From Chitinivibrionales bacterium (GTDB lineage: Bacteria > Fibrobacterota > Chitinivibrionia > Chitinivibrionales > WJKA01): a stretch of 64,000 nt of DNA. Shown here piece after piece: positions 17,044 to 26,325 of the stretch; the first letter of the stretch is position 1; each line of letters begins with the position of its first letter. The position numbers were made by a program, and so were the translations under genes. The stretch is taken from positions 62,001 to 126,000 of the forward strand of contig WJLW01000083.1 of assembly GCA_014728295.1 (NCBI GenBank). Direction: 5' to 3'. Below the pieces are notes generated by a model, which was given only the letters and a program-made list of their open reading frames with translations, was not told the DNA's origin and did not search any database.

Positions 17044-17847
17044 GTGCCCGACTCGCAGCATCCACTGGTGAAAGTACAGGACCTGATCGTGAAGTATGGC
17101 GAACGGACGGTGCTTGACGGCATCACCACACAGTTCAACGCTTCCGAAATCAGGGTAATCCTGGGAACGTCCGGGTGCGGCAAAACAACGTTGCTTAAAT
17201 CCATTATCGGGCTGGTCAAGCCCTTCGCCGGCAGGGTTACGTTGTTTGATCGCGAGATGAAGGATCCGGATGAGCCGGAGACCGTCAAGCTGCTCAGCAA
17301 AATTGGCGTGCTTTTTCAAAACGGCGCGATGCTGGGGTCTCTGACGGTATTCGACAATATAGCACTGCCGTTGAATATGCATACGCAATTGCACCCCAAA
17401 GTTATCGAGGAGATTGTGCACACCAAGCTTGCGCAGGTTGACATGCCGCATGCTGCCTATCTGTTTCCCGGTGAGTTGTCCGGCGGCATGCGCAAACGCG
17501 CCGCACTGGCCCGCTCCCTGGTCATGGACCCCTCGCTGCTTTTTTGTGACGAGCCTTCCGCCGGTCTGGATCCGGTTACCTCGGCCGGTCTTGATGAATT
17601 ATTATTGAAGATACGAGATATTTTGTCAATCACGATCGTGGTCGTCACCCATGAGCTGATGTCTATCGAAAAGATATCCGATAAAATTATTTTCCTTCAT
17701 AAAGGCAAACTGTTGTATGACGGTTTGTTTGATGAAGCCCGCCGGATCGACAGTGGTCCGATTGCCGACTTTTTCGCGCGCACCGAACCGGCGGAAAACG
17801 ATACGGAATCCTCCCGGCTGAACTTAACGGTGGAGAATATCATATGA
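17044..17847 (+). CDS. MlaF-type ABC transporter ATP-binding protein
   Basis: A 267-residue ATPase. Walker A is GTSGCGKTT, the Q-loop is LFQNGAMLGSLTVFDN (typical of MlaF), the signature is LSGGMRKRAALARSL, Walker B LLFCDEPSAGLDPVTS, and the H-switch VVTHEL. The start is GTG at 17044 with AGGA 7 bases upstream. It lies 9 bases after the permease and overlaps the MCE gene by four bases. It energises lipid movement by the MCE complex on the cytoplasmic face. Confidence 0.94.
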   Translation: MPDSQHPLVKVQDLIVKYGERTVLDGITTQFNASEIRVILGTSGCGKTTLLKSIIGLVKPFAGRVTLFDREMKDPDEPETVKLLSKIGVLFQNGAMLGSLTVFDNIALPLNMHTQLHPKVIEEIVHTKLAQVDMPHAAYLFPGELSGGMRKRAALARSLVMDPSLLFCDEPSAGLDPVTSAGLDELLLKIRDILSITIVVVTHELMSIEKISDKIIFLHKGKLLYDGLFDEARRIDSGPIADFFARTEPAENDTESSRLNLTVENII

Positions 17848-18779
17848 GTATTTCGCAGGCACAACGCGCGCGCTTGGGCATTTTCCTGATTGCAGGAACG
17901 GCATTGGTAATTGTGCTCTTTGCCGTTCCGCTCGGATTTAAAATGCGCGAGCGATTTAAATATTTCTATGTCGAGTTTCAAAACGAATCGGTCAGCGGAT
18001 TGGAAGAAGGTTCGGATGTCAAGTTTCACGGCAAAAAAATCGGTAAAGTTTCGAAAATAGAGTTCAATCCTCAGGATATTAATTCAATCAAAGCGACGCT
18101 GCGAATTCAGGAAGACTTTCCGATGAAAGCGGACATGGTGGCGCAATTGGGCCCGGTCGGTATAACCGGATTGATGTACCTCGAAATCATGGGCGGCACC
18201 AATGAGACCAAGGAGCTGAAACCGGGCTCAAAAATTGCGGTCAAACCGGGACTGATGTCCACGTTGTCCGGCAAGGCCGAGGGCATAGCCATCAAAGTAG
18301 AGCTGCTGCTCAATCAGATCAATATGCTGCTGCATCCCGACAGCTCACTCAAGAAAACTCTTGACAATGTTCAGGAAGTCACTGCAGGGGCAACGGTGTT
18401 CATGGATAATCTCAACAACCGGATCGTAGCTGATCTCGACGATAAAATCACCACCATATCTTCCTCGGCCGAAAATACGATGCGTACGGTTGACAGTATC
18501 GCCGGTGACATAAAAATGCTGACCGGTGAAGTGCGCGCCGGGGTGGCGGACGGTCAGGTCACCCAGATCGTCAGCTCCATCGATTCAACGGCGATTGCCA
18601 TGAAGCAGCTTTCCGAAAACCTCAACCTGACCCTGACACAGAGCCGCAACGACATTCGTGTGTCGATGATAAACCTGCGCGAAGCATTGGAAAATGCCAA
18701 TGAAATCACCCGCCAGCTTGCAGAGAATCCCTCGCTGCTTCTACGCGGTGAACAACAAAAGGAGCGTGCCGTCCGATGA
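17844..18779 (+). CDS. MCE/MlaD domain protein
   Basis: A 311-residue protein anchored by one N-terminal helix (LGIFLIAGTALVIVLFAVPLGF), followed by a single MCE domain (FQNESVSGLEEGSDVKFHGKKIGKV through LGPVGITGLMYLEIMGG) and a long helical C-terminus (about residues 150-300, with TTISSSAENTMRTVDSIAGD). MCE proteins form hexameric rings that carry lipids across the periplasm; the helical tail is the sort that builds a needle or tunnel in larger members. ATGA overlap with the ATPase before it and with the lipoprotein after it. Confidence 0.93.
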   Translation: MSISQAQRARLGIFLIAGTALVIVLFAVPLGFKMRERFKYFYVEFQNESVSGLEEGSDVKFHGKKIGKVSKIEFNPQDINSIKATLRIQEDFPMKADMVAQLGPVGITGLMYLEIMGGTNETKELKPGSKIAVKPGLMSTLSGKAEGIAIKVELLLNQINMLLHPDSSLKKTLDNVQEVTAGATVFMDNLNNRIVADLDDKITTISSSAENTMRTVDSIAGDIKMLTGEVRAGVADGQVTQIVSSIDSTAIAMKQLSENLNLTLTQSRNDIRVSMINLREALENANEITRQLAENPSLLLRGEQQKERAVR

Positions 18780-19477
18780 AACCTGTAATCAGATTCACTG
18801 CCATTGCCGGTGCGGTTTTACTGCTGCTGGGGTGCGCATCCATACCAGTCAAGAAATATTACATTCTCAACTACGTTCCGACCAATCCGGTAAAGCGGCT
18901 CTACCATTCGGCCTATCCCTATACTATTATCGTCACCGATTTCGAGATCGAGCAGGCCTATAACCGCAAACAGATCGTCTACCGCAAAAGCCCCTACGAA
19001 TTGCAGTACTATTTCTACCGCATGTGGGCGGTGAAGCCTGCAACCATGATTGCCGACATGGTACAGAAACATTTGCGGGCAGTCAATCTGGTAAGCCACA
19101 TTGTCAGGCGCTACGATGAAGGCCAAAACCCCGACTATCGACTCAGTGGATACATCGAGGCGATAGAGGAGTATGACAGCGAGGAAATCTGGTATGCCCA
19201 CATCGCTCTACGCCTCGAATTGACCCGAATGAGCGACGGCAGCCTGATCTATACCCGGCACTTCGACAAGATCATTCAGGTCTTTGAAAACAATCCCGAA
19301 TATGTGGTACAGGAAATGTCCAACATCATGGATTATATATTGACGCAAGCAACGCATGACATTGATGTGGAACTGGCAAAGGAATATGGCGTACCGCTTG
19401 ACGGCAGCATGTCGAAGTTGAAAGTTCCCGTTCCTGAAAGTGCAGACACCCTTGAGGCGCGTGATGAGCAGGAATAA
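18776..19477 (+). CDS. ABC-type transport auxiliary lipoprotein (PqiC/LptE-like family)
   Basis: A 233-residue lipoprotein: AVLLLLGC is the lipobox, Cys near residue 21. The mature protein shows the ABC_trans_aux pattern, KKYYILNYVPTNP at the start, IIVTDFEIEQAYNRKQIVYRKSPYELQYYFYRMWAVKPATMI, and YRLSGYIEAIEEYDS. Such lipoproteins accompany MCE transporters and are thought to dock the periplasmic part to the outer membrane. The last 40 residues are disordered. Start overlaps the MCE stop by four bases. Confidence 0.88.
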   Translation: MKPVIRFTAIAGAVLLLLGCASIPVKKYYILNYVPTNPVKRLYHSAYPYTIIVTDFEIEQAYNRKQIVYRKSPYELQYYFYRMWAVKPATMIADMVQKHLRAVNLVSHIVRRYDEGQNPDYRLSGYIEAIEEYDSEEIWYAHIALRLELTRMSDGSLIYTRHFDKIIQVFENNPEYVVQEMSNIMDYILTQATHDIDVELAKEYGVPLDGSMSKLKVPVPESADTLEARDEQE

Positions 19478-21221
19478 CCGGCATGCGCTGATACAGCTCA
19501 GTCTGGCTATCGCTGTGCTGTGCCCGCAGATACTCGTGTATGGCAAACCGCCTCCCGATCTGCCGGGAGAGGATATCACCGAAAAATATGCCGACCTGAC
19601 CATCCCCGGGGACAGTCTGCAGACAAAAGCCCCCCCCCGGCCCGACACATCACAGACCTGGCTGAGCAAGGCAGCGAGGACCTGGGAGGCTCCTCCGCTG
19701 CGCACGCAGATTGCTGCGGATCATAAGGCCGTACCACTGGGAAAAGGGGCCGTATTCGTTCCCCGCTATGCCAAGGGAAATCTCGAGCCCGAAATCGAGC
19801 TTCTCGACCGCTTCGGACAAATTTTAGCCACCGGAAGGTCGGGCAAAAAATTCAATGTATTGCCGGGAACCTATTATGCCGTTTTCGGAAGCGGTTCCCA
19901 TGAGCAACGCATGGTGCGTCCGGTGGAAGTAAGCAACGGCAAGGTCACTCCGATCATCCCTGACTGGAGCGGCCTGATTATCGATATCGTTGACGAAAAC
20001 AACAACATCTTTCGCGGCCAGTACGAAATTGCGCGTATCGACAAATTCGATGCTTACGGACGCGGCTATGGGCGCGATCCCGATCTGGGTGAGGAGCTCA
20101 AGGTCTGGATACTGCCCCCGGGGACCTACAAGATTTTCGGTGTCGGCGAAAGCTACAATACGCTGCGCAATTTCATCACCGTGCGACTGGTTCCCGGCGA
20201 GCTTACCCGCGTGTTGCTTGTCGAAACCCAACCTGATATGCAAATCGTCAGCGGCGGGACGGTCAATGTCATGCCCGGCAGAAAAATCACCTCGAACTGG
20301 AACTACGGTATCGACATCGGCGGCAGCATAGAATTTATCTCCGATAACGACCGTGAAGACGATACCGTTGAAGTAAACACGAAAATGGGGTTGTTGATCA
20401 ATAATAACTTCACCTACAAAAAAAATCCCTTTGAATGGTCAACAACCTTCCGCATGGATCAGCAGCTCGATATTCAAGGATTAAAAAACTCACGCATCGA
20501 AAACACGAAAGATGAATTTCGGGTTCGCTCCCGCGTGCTGTGGCGTTTTTTGCCCTGGCTGGGCCCCTATGGCCGGACCGAACTGGAGACTGGTTTTTTT
20601 CCCACGTCAATTCGCTTTGACGAAGAAGAACAGGCAATCGATCACTACTTTGCCGAGCTGGGGCCCGACACTTCGGTCATTGCCCTTGATTCGACAAATG
20701 ATCGCTGGATGCTGGAGCCATCATTTTCACCGCTACGCCTTGAAGCCGGGCTGGGCGCAAACGCCGATCTGTTGACCTTCCGGTTTATAAAAACACGCCT
20801 GCTGGCCGGATTCGGTCTGTCGCAGCTTTTCTTATGGAACCGCTACTCCAGCGATTTTGATACGACAGAAGTGAAAGATCCCGATTCGCTCATCGCCGGT
20901 GTCGACAGCCGCTCGATCAAGTTTGTGCAGCCAATCGAGGATGTCAGCAACATAGAGTTCGGCCCCGAAGTGCTCACGTCGGTATATTTGACGATTGGCA
21001 GATGGGCAAATGTGGAGTCGGAATTACGCGTTCTGATCCCGCTCGACCACATCGAAAAACCTTCGGTGCTGTTCAACACGCTGGTTAGCTGGCGCCTGAT
21101 CCGATCCCTGGCATTGGTTTACGAATACGAATATGAGCGTCGGCAGCCGGAGCAGGTAGAAGCACGCATCGACGAATCAAGCCATCGGATTCAGCTCAGG
21201 GTTTCGTTTACCAGCAGATAG
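19464..21221 (+). CDS. outer-membrane beta-barrel protein at the end of the MCE operon
   Basis: A 585-residue secreted protein not matched to a named family. The ATG at 19464 has GAGG upstream and overlaps the lipoprotein gene by 14 bases; an earlier ATG at 19440 has no better support. A signal peptide (residues 1-30, IQLSLAIAVLCPQILVYG) precedes about 230 residues with two small beta-sandwich-like segments, each ending in a GTYY/GTYK strand (FNVLPGTYYAVFG and WILPPGTYKIFG). From about residue 275 the sequence is strand-rich with alternating aromatic and polar residues (WSTTFRMDQQLDI, FRVRSRVLWRFLPWLGPYGRTELETGFF) and ends in RIQLRVSFTSR, consistent with a beta-barrel. Role as the outer-membrane partner of the transporter is inferred from operon position. 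Confidence 0.75.
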   Translation: MSRNNRHALIQLSLAIAVLCPQILVYGKPPPDLPGEDITEKYADLTIPGDSLQTKAPPRPDTSQTWLSKAARTWEAPPLRTQIAADHKAVPLGKGAVFVPRYAKGNLEPEIELLDRFGQILATGRSGKKFNVLPGTYYAVFGSGSHEQRMVRPVEVSNGKVTPIIPDWSGLIIDIVDENNNIFRGQYEIARIDKFDAYGRGYGRDPDLGEELKVWILPPGTYKIFGVGESYNTLRNFITVRLVPGELTRVLLVETQPDMQIVSGGTVNVMPGRKITSNWNYGIDIGGSIEFISDNDREDDTVEVNTKMGLLINNNFTYKKNPFEWSTTFRMDQQLDIQGLKNSRIENTKDEFRVRSRVLWRFLPWLGPYGRTELETGFFPTSIRFDEEEQAIDHYFAELGPDTSVIALDSTNDRWMLEPSFSPLRLEAGLGANADLLTFRFIKTRLLAGFGLSQLFLWNRYSSDFDTTEVKDPDSLIAGVDSRSIKFVQPIEDVSNIEFGPEVLTSVYLTIGRWANVESELRVLIPLDHIEKPSVLFNTLVSWRLIRSLALVYEYEYERRQPEQVEARIDESSHRIQLRVSFTSR

Positions 21222-21228
21222 CGGGGCC

Positions 21229-21984
21229 TCAACGCCGGCGAACGGCAGCGGCGATTTCGTTCATGACGGTAACTCCCCCATCCCTTTTCAGCAGGTTTCC
21301 CGTGACGATAATATCGGCGCCGGCGTCCAGCTTGCTCAGAGCATCGTCGGTTGTGGTAATCCCGCCACCGACGATGAGCGGGAGCTGCATATAGCTTTTC
21401 ACCATTTTGATCATCTCTTCGGGCACGGATAATTTTGCTCCCGAGCCTGCCTCCAGGTAGACCATGCTCATGCCCATATATTGGGCAGCCAGTGCGTGGG
21501 CTGCCGCAATCATCGGTTTGTTGCGCGGCAGGGGGCGGGTGTTGCTCATAAATTCAACCGAGCTTACGATGCCGGATTCCACCAGCATGTATGCAGTTGC
21601 AATCGGCTCGATGCCGATTTTTTTTATCATGGGTGCGGCCTTGACATGCTCACCGATCAGATTCACCGGATTGCGCCCAGAGATCAACGAAAGGTACAGC
21701 AGTGCGTCAGCATGCGCACACACCTGTGTTGCATCACCGGGAAAAAGAATGACCGGGACGGTAGCCGCCAGGCGCACGGCCTTGACAAAGTCATTGAAAT
21801 GATTCGAATAAAGCAGGCTTCCGCCGATGAGGAAAGCATCAACTCCATGTTGCTGAGCTTCGCCGGCTACCTCGGCGCCTCTATCTACGGTGAAGTCATC
21901 GGGATCCAGGAGCACCCAGTAGCAGCCGTTGCGTTGGGCAATCTGAGTGGTAATCAGATCGAAAATTTTGCCTGTGCCGCTCAT
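21229..21984 (-). CDS. geranylgeranylglyceryl phosphate synthase family protein (group II)
   Basis: A 251-residue TIM-barrel prenyltransferase. Landmarks are WVLLDPDDF, DAFLIGGSLLYS, VILFPGDATQV, ALLYLSLISGRNPVNLIGEHV, EPIATAYMLVESGIVSSVEFMSNTRPLP, YMGMSMVYLEAGSGAKLSV and VGGGITTTDDA. In archaea this enzyme makes the ether link of membrane lipids from sn-glycerol 1-phosphate; group II also occurs in Bacteroidetes and related phyla. The product and use in bacteria are uncertain. It overlaps the alaS stop by four bases, so it is translated from the recA-alaS transcript. No glycerol-1-phosphate dehydrogenase is in the window. Confidence 0.9.
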   Translation of the reverse strand: MSGTGKIFDLITTQIAQRNGCYWVLLDPDDFTVDRGAEVAGEAQQHGVDAFLIGGSLLYSNHFNDFVKAVRLAATVPVILFPGDATQVCAHADALLYLSLISGRNPVNLIGEHVKAAPMIKKIGIEPIATAYMLVESGIVSSVEFMSNTRPLPRNKPMIAAAHALAAQYMGMSMVYLEAGSGAKLSVPEEMIKMVKSYMQLPLIVGGGITTTDDALSKLDAGADIIVTGNLLKRDGGVTVMNEIAAAVRRR

Positions 21985-24647
21985 GAGGCAAGATCCCCGA
22001 CAATTGATTCGACAATATCAAGCGCTTCCTGCACCTTGCCTGCGTCTTTGCCGCCGGCCTGGGCACGGTAGGGGGAACCGCCGCCGTTGCCGCCGGCTGC
22101 CTGAGCCGCAGCTTTGACAATATTCCCGCAGTGCACGCCGGCTGCTTTGGTCAATTGCTTCGAGGCGCATGCGGCAAAAAGAGCTTTTCCGCTGCTTGTG
22201 GCCCCGAGGACAAACAGATGCTTCGTCAACTGCCGCTCACGCAGCGCATCCGAGAGTGCATTGGTGACATCTCCAAATTCGTTTTTGTCGCATTCGCCCA
22301 GATTTTTAACCGTCCACAAGATCGGTCCCGTTTTGGCGGTCGCCGCATCGATCAGCTCCTGCACCAGACCGCCGGCTTTTTCTTTTTGCAGTTGCGCGGT
22401 TTCGGTTTGGAGGTGCTTGAGGGTATCGAGCAATCCGGTGACTTTTTCGGGCAGTTTTTCCTCTGCGGTTTTAAGTTGCCTCACCAGTTCAAGAAGGGTG
22501 CGCTCTTTGCGTTGCAGGTAACCAAGGGAGTTTAGCCCGGTAATCGCTTCAATCCTGCGTATGCCGGCCGAGATGGAGCTTTCGGAAGTGATGTGGAACA
22601 TGCCGATGTTGCCGGTGGTCCTAACATGCGTACCGCCGCAGAATTCCTTGCTGATATCACCCATCGACACAACGCGCACCTCATCAGCGTATTTTTCGCC
22701 AAACAACGCCATCGCCCCTTCGCTTCTGGCCTGCTCGATGGGTTTGACATCCCAGGTAACGGCGAGATCCAGCAGTATCCATTCGTTCACCTGCAATTCG
22801 ATGTCTTCGATCTCCTGAGGGGTCAGCGCTTTGAAGTGGGTAAAGTCAAAACGCAGCGACAGGGGATCGACGCGCGAGCCGGATTGTTGCACGTGGTCTC
22901 CCAGCGTGGAGCGTAACGCGGCTTGCAAAAGGTGCGTTGCAGAGTGATTGCGCATGGTTGCCTGGCGTTCACCGGTGATAATTTCAGCTTTGAGCGGTGT
23001 GGCAAGTGATGCCGTGTCGAGCGGCCGTGAAGCTTTTGCTTTGTGCACGATGGTATCATGTACCTTAAAAGTGTCAAGCACTTCGATGGTAACGCCGTCC
23101 GCTGCGGTCAGCACCCCTCGATCGCCAACCTGACCGCCGGCTTCGGCATAGAAGGGTGTTTTCTCCAAGACAATCTGGTAAAGAGCCTCATCCTCAAGTT
23201 TGCGGAATCGGGCAACCTTCACCTCGGCACTTCCCGATTCAAAACCGATAAATTCGGTGCTTTCAGCGCCGGAAACATCAATCCACTCATTGCTGCCCGG
23301 GGATGATTCGGTGCTTTTTCGGGCACCCAGGCGCGCGCGCTGCTTTTGCTCGTCCATGCGGGCGTAGAATCCGTCCTCGTCGATGTCAAGTTGCTGCTCC
23401 TGCGCCATAAGGCGTGTGAGATCCATTGGAAAGCCATAGGTATCATACAGTGCGAAGACATCGCTTCCGTCAATTTTCTCATTTCCCGCGGATTTGGATT
23501 TGCGGGCAATTCCGTTAAATATTTCGATGCCCTGCTCAAGGGTCTGATCGAAGCGTTCCTCTTCCGATTTGATGACCTCGATGACGTAATCCCGGCGTTC
23601 CCTGATTTCCGGAAATGCCCCGCCCATAATTTCGATTACCGTATCAACCAGCTTATGCAGGAAGGGCTCGTCGAATTCCAGGCTGCGCCCGAAGCGATAA
23701 GCCCTGCGCAGCAGCCGGCGCAAAACATAGCCGCGCCCCTCATTTGAAGGGAATACTCCATCGGTAATAGTAACGACCAGCGCCCGGATGTGGTCGGCGA
23801 TGACGCGGAAGGGCGTGCCGGATTCACCCTTATCATACTTGACATTACACATTTCACCAAGTTTCGTAATGATCGGCATGAACAGGTCGGTTCCGTAGTT
23901 GGAAGAGGAATTTTGCAGCACCGCAACCACACGTTCAAAACCCATACCGGTATCGACATGTTTGGACGGCAGTTCTTCCAACTGACTTTCGGACTTGCGA
24001 TTGAACTGAATGAACACCAGATTCCAGATTTCCCGATAGCGATCATTTTCGCCGTTTACGCCAAGAACCGGATCGGCAAACGTCTCTTCACGCGTTGCAG
24101 GATCACCAATATCATAGTGGATTTCGGAGCAGGGACCGCACGGCCCGGTATCCCCCATTTCCCAGAAATTGTCTTTTTTGCCGAAGCGCAGTATGCGCTT
24201 TGCATCGATATCGGTTGCCGATTTCCAGATTTCGACTGCATCCTCATCTTCTTCATAGACGGTTACATACAGACGCTGCTTGTCGAGTTTCCATACCTTC
24301 GTCAACAGCTCCCAGGCCCAGGTGATGGCTTCCCGTTTGTAGTAATCGCCAAACGACCAGTTGCCCAGCATCTCAAACAGGGTGTGATGGTAGTGATCGC
24401 GGCCGACTTCTTCCAGATCGTTGTGCTTGCCCGACACCCGCATGCATTTCTGTGAATTTACCGCGCGTTTCAGGCCACGCTTGTTGTCTCCCAGAAAAAT
24501 GGGCTTGAACTGATTCATACCCGCATTGGTAAACATCAGCGTCGGATCGTCCTGCGGCACCACCGGCGCACTGCGCACAAAAGCATGTTCCTTTCCGGCA
24601 AAAAAGTCAATGAACTCCTGTCTGATCTCACGTGATGATTTTGGCAT
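21981..24647 (-). CDS. alaS: alanyl-tRNA synthetase
   Basis: An 888-residue full-length AlaS. The class II catalytic core begins SSREIRQEFIDFFAGKEHAFVRSAPVVP with LMFTNAGMNQFKPIFLG; the editing domain has HSATHLLQAAL (zinc-binding HxxxH) and CGGTHVRTTGNIG (CxxxH); the C-terminal domain ends GGNGGGSPYRAQAGG, typical of C-Ala. It charges tRNA-Ala and clears Ser- and Gly-tRNA-Ala. It starts 18 bases after recA, as in many bacteria, though recX is absent between them. Confidence 0.97.
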   Translation of the reverse strand: MPKSSREIRQEFIDFFAGKEHAFVRSAPVVPQDDPTLMFTNAGMNQFKPIFLGDNKRGLKRAVNSQKCMRVSGKHNDLEEVGRDHYHHTLFEMLGNWSFGDYYKREAITWAWELLTKVWKLDKQRLYVTVYEEDEDAVEIWKSATDIDAKRILRFGKKDNFWEMGDTGPCGPCSEIHYDIGDPATREETFADPVLGVNGENDRYREIWNLVFIQFNRKSESQLEELPSKHVDTGMGFERVVAVLQNSSSNYGTDLFMPIITKLGEMCNVKYDKGESGTPFRVIADHIRALVVTITDGVFPSNEGRGYVLRRLLRRAYRFGRSLEFDEPFLHKLVDTVIEIMGGAFPEIRERRDYVIEVIKSEEERFDQTLEQGIEIFNGIARKSKSAGNEKIDGSDVFALYDTYGFPMDLTRLMAQEQQLDIDEDGFYARMDEQKQRARLGARKSTESSPGSNEWIDVSGAESTEFIGFESGSAEVKVARFRKLEDEALYQIVLEKTPFYAEAGGQVGDRGVLTAADGVTIEVLDTFKVHDTIVHKAKASRPLDTASLATPLKAEIITGERQATMRNHSATHLLQAALRSTLGDHVQQSGSRVDPLSLRFDFTHFKALTPQEIEDIELQVNEWILLDLAVTWDVKPIEQARSEGAMALFGEKYADEVRVVSMGDISKEFCGGTHVRTTGNIGMFHITSESSISAGIRRIEAITGLNSLGYLQRKERTLLELVRQLKTAEEKLPEKVTGLLDTLKHLQTETAQLQKEKAGGLVQELIDAATAKTGPILWTVKNLGECDKNEFGDVTNALSDALRERQLTKHLFVLGATSSGKALFAACASKQLTKAAGVHCGNIVKAAAQAAGGNGGGSPYRAQAGGKDAGKVQEALDIVESIVGDLAS

Positions 24648-24665
24648 AGTTGAACCAGATCCCTC

Positions 24666-25733
24666 TTATTTTTCTTCCTGTGTTTGGGTGGCGGGTTGGG
24701 GCTGATCGATCTCCAGTCCCAATTCAATCATGATCTTGTGCTTGATAGACTGAAGCAGGTCTTCATTTTCGAGTAAAAACTCTTTGGCGCGTTCGCGCCC
24801 CTGTCCCAGGCGCTCACCTTCGAACGAAAACCACGAACCACTCTTCTCAACGACATTATGCTCAACGGCCAGATCCAGTATATCACCAACCAGTGAGATG
24901 CCTTTGCCGTACATAATATCAAATTCGGACTCCTTGAAGGGCGGCGAGACCTTGTTTTTTACCACTTTTGCGCGCGTGCGATTACCAACCACTTTATCCC
25001 CGTCCTTTATTGCAGCAATGCGGCGCACATCGATGCGAACCGAGGAGTAAAATTTCAGTGCGTTACCCCCGGTGGTGGTTTCGGGATTGCCGAACATAAC
25101 ACCGATCTTCATACGCAACTGGTTGATGAAAATGAGGCAGGTCTTCGATTTCGAAATGATACCGGTCAATTTTCGAAGCGCCTGCGACATGAGGCGCGCC
25201 TGCAGTCCAACATGTGAATCGCCCATCTCACCTTCGATTTCGGCGGCCGGAACCAGTGCGGCCACGCTGTCGATCACGATAATATCAATTGCCCCGCTGC
25301 GTACCAGTGTATCGGCAATTTCGAGGGCCTGTTCACCGGTATCCGGCTGCGAAACCAGCAGATTGTCTACATCAACGCCCAGGTTGCCGGCATAGCCTGC
25401 ATCAAATGCATATTCAGCGTCGATAAGCACGGCAATGCCGCCCAGCTTCTGTGCATTGGCAATAGCATGCAACGCCAGGGTCGTCTTTCCGGATGATTCG
25501 GGGCCATATATTTCGACGATACGACCTTTGGGCAACCCGCCCACGCCCAGTGCGGCGTCCAGCGACAAGGCTCCCGTTGGAATGACATTGATTCTGGCCG
25601 TATGTGCGCCCTCATCTCCCAGACGCATGATCGCTCCTTTGCCGTGTGCTTTTTCTATCTGGCTCAATGCCTGATTAACTGCTGAGCTTTTATCCTGATT
25701 TCTGGTTGGCGCCGGAGCGCTTTTTTTTGCCAT
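24666..25733 (-). CDS. recA: recombinase RecA
   Basis: A 355-residue RecA. Walker [10 protein letters not shown], Walker B region [14 protein letters not shown], the loop-1/loop-2 parts [26 protein letters not shown] and [28 protein letters not shown], and the C-terminal domain [23 protein letters not shown] are all intact. It drives strand exchange in repair and promotes LexA cleavage. The longer frame to 25787 adds 18 residues; the ATG at 25733 has GGGGAG six bases upstream and gives the normal N-terminus. No clear SOS box was found in the 120-base gap upstream. Confidence 0.97.
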   Translation of the reverse strand: MAKKSAPAPTRNQDKSSAVNQALSQIEKAHGKGAIMRLGDEGAHTARINVIPTGALSLDAALGVGGLPKGRIVEIYGPESSGKTTLALHAIANAQKLGGIAVLIDAEYAFDAGYAGNLGVDVDNLLVSQPDTGEQALEIADTLVRSGAIDIIVIDSVAALVPAAEIEGEMGDSHVGLQARLMSQALRKLTGIISKSKTCLIFINQLRMKIGVMFGNPETTTGGNALKFYSSVRIDVRRIAAIKDGDKVVGNRTRAKVVKNKVSPPFKESEFDIMYGKGISLVGDILDLAVEHNVVEKSGSWFSFEGERLGQGRERAKEFLLENEDLLQSIKHKIMIELGLEIDQPQPATQTQEEK

Positions 25734-25854
25734 GACATCTCCCCGGATTCTAAAAATGAAAAAAGCCAGACACCCCTTTTCGGGCATATTAATTTAAGTA
25801 TTAAGAAAATATGATATGGAACAAAAATGATGGTAAGCAGCCGGAACGGGGATA

Positions 25855-26313
25855 CTATCGATTTACTTCAAGCAGAATCACAACCGGTTTATCCTGATCT
25901 CTCAGCTCATTGTAATATTCAATTGCTTCCGGTGATGACATGTATTTGATAATGAAACCCAACTCCTGCAGCGGCTGACTGTACAATGAAGCAAGCTTGA
26001 ATCCTCCCTGTTCAGCGAATCCTTCACCGACAAGCAGAATCGGCGCCTCGCCCATCCGCTCTTCGGGGATACGCGTAAGCTGCTGTATGTCCTGATACCA
26101 TTTTTTCTGCGTATTGGCATTATCGACTCCATCAAGCAGCGTTGCCTTACCATCTTCGTCAACGTACACATCCCAAAACGTAATGGGCAGCTTGCTGTAA
26201 ATAACGAAGTTTTTGCGATACATGCCGAATTTACGGGGGGGATTGCGAACCCAGTAAAAAACACAGGCGGCCAGAAGCAGCGTGAGAAGCTTATGTTCCC
26301 AGAAAAAACGCAT
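25855..26313 (-). CDS. small membrane-anchored protein, Mth938-like C-terminal region
   Basis: A 152-residue protein. Residues 1-24 (MRFFWEHKLLTLLLAACVFYW) form a membrane anchor or uncleaved signal. The C-terminal 70 residues, ILLVGEGFAEQGGF..., then LQELGFIIKYMSSPEAIEYYNEL and PVVILLEVN, resemble the Mth938/NDUFAF3 fold, where a similar LxxLGIxVExMDTxxAxxxYN pattern is seen; that match is tentative. The ATG at 26313 is 12 bases past the sigma-factor stop; an in-frame TTG at 26325 is less likely. Function unknown. Position between a sigma factor and recA suggests shared transcription only. Confidence 0.65.
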   Translation of the reverse strand: MRFFWEHKLLTLLLAACVFYWVRNPPRKFGMYRKNFVIYSKLPITFWDVYVDEDGKATLLDGVDNANTQKKWYQDIQQLTRIPEERMGEAPILLVGEGFAEQGGFKLASLYSQPLQELGFIIKYMSSPEAIEYYNELRDQDKPVVILLEVNR

Positions 26314-26325
26314 AAGGCCAACCAA

